Source: Brevibacterium epidermidis NBRC 14811 (GTDB lineage: Bacteria; Actinomycetota; Actinomycetes; Actinomycetales; Brevibacteriaceae). From it: a DNA stretch of 64,000 nt. Positions 63,951 through 64,000 of the stretch are shown piece after piece. Position numbers and translations under genes: made by a program. Within the stretch, counting starts at the first letter, position 1, and every line of letters begins with the position of its first letter. The stretch is taken from positions 1-64,000 of the forward strand of contig NZ_BCSJ01000017.1 in the NCBI RefSeq assembly GCF_001570805.1. Reading direction: 5' to 3'. Below the pieces are notes generated by a model. That model had not been told where the DNA came from, made no database searches, and saw only the letters and a program-made list of their open reading frames with translations.

Positions 63951-64000
63951 CTGCTTTACTCCTTGCAGTCGTGGTGTGGGCTGCGTGGGCCCTGCCACTG

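Noticed and set aside
63951..64000. Upstream extension of rplA to 63998
   Set aside because: MAKRSKAY at 63950 has a proper ribosome binding site and matches L1 N-termini; the extension lacks homology.

Overview
The window is a high-GC actinobacterial chromosome segment. Its ribosomal gene order, short-lid adenylate kinase, furA-katG pair, likely leaderless genes and Ala/Glu-rich r-protein tails point to Micrococcales. Brevibacterium or a close relative is my best guess, inferred from protein character only. The backbone is the conserved ribosomal/RNA polymerase supercluster, nearly all on the minus strand. Read 5'->3' on that strand it runs: rplA; rplJ-rplL; rpoB-rpoC; rpsL-rpsG-fusA-tuf; the S10 operon (rpsJ to rpsQ); the spc operon (rplN to rplO); secY-adk-map; infA-rpmJ; rpsM-rpsK-rpoA-rplQ. 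Perfect hairpin terminators separate several of these blocks.

Accessory genes sit in the gaps. (1) 1-9.3 kb: one-carbon genes glyA-folD, a divergent purU, an unrecognised four-gene translationally coupled operon (adenylate-forming ligase, small alpha/beta protein, GNAT, Acg-like nitroreductase), and a PutP symporter. (2) 12.8-15.6 kb, between infA and map: a MalY/PatB C-S lyase, a PaaX-type repressor and a two-TM mini-protein. (3) 33.4-44.4 kb, between rpsL and rpoC: furA-katG, a repetitive Gly/Gln/Asn-rich membrane protein, an OmpR-type two-component system, a GT39-like plus GT2-GtrA envelope glycosylation pair, and a DUF1707 protein coupled to pfkA. (4) 52.2-57.4 kb, between rpoB and rplL: a dual-GNAT protein divergent from a metallo-beta-lactamase protein, and a trio of related membrane proteins with an uncharacterised Cys/His motif. 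(5) 58.9-63.1 kb, between rplJ and rplA: an alcohol/aldehyde dehydrogenase cassette and its GAF-type regulator, bounded and interrupted by three copies of a 56-58 nt palindromic repeat.

Regulatory sequence is readable in several places. There are good -35/-10 pairs for rpoB, rpsL (str) and furA, and for the metallo-beta-lactamase gene. At least four likely leaderless starts are present. An attenuator-like terminator/alternative-stem pair lies in the rplJ leader, and intrinsic terminators lie at most operon ends. rpsN (S14) is missing from the spc operon and rpsD (S4) from the alpha operon. No tRNA, rRNA, CRISPR array, prophage or insertion sequence was seen.
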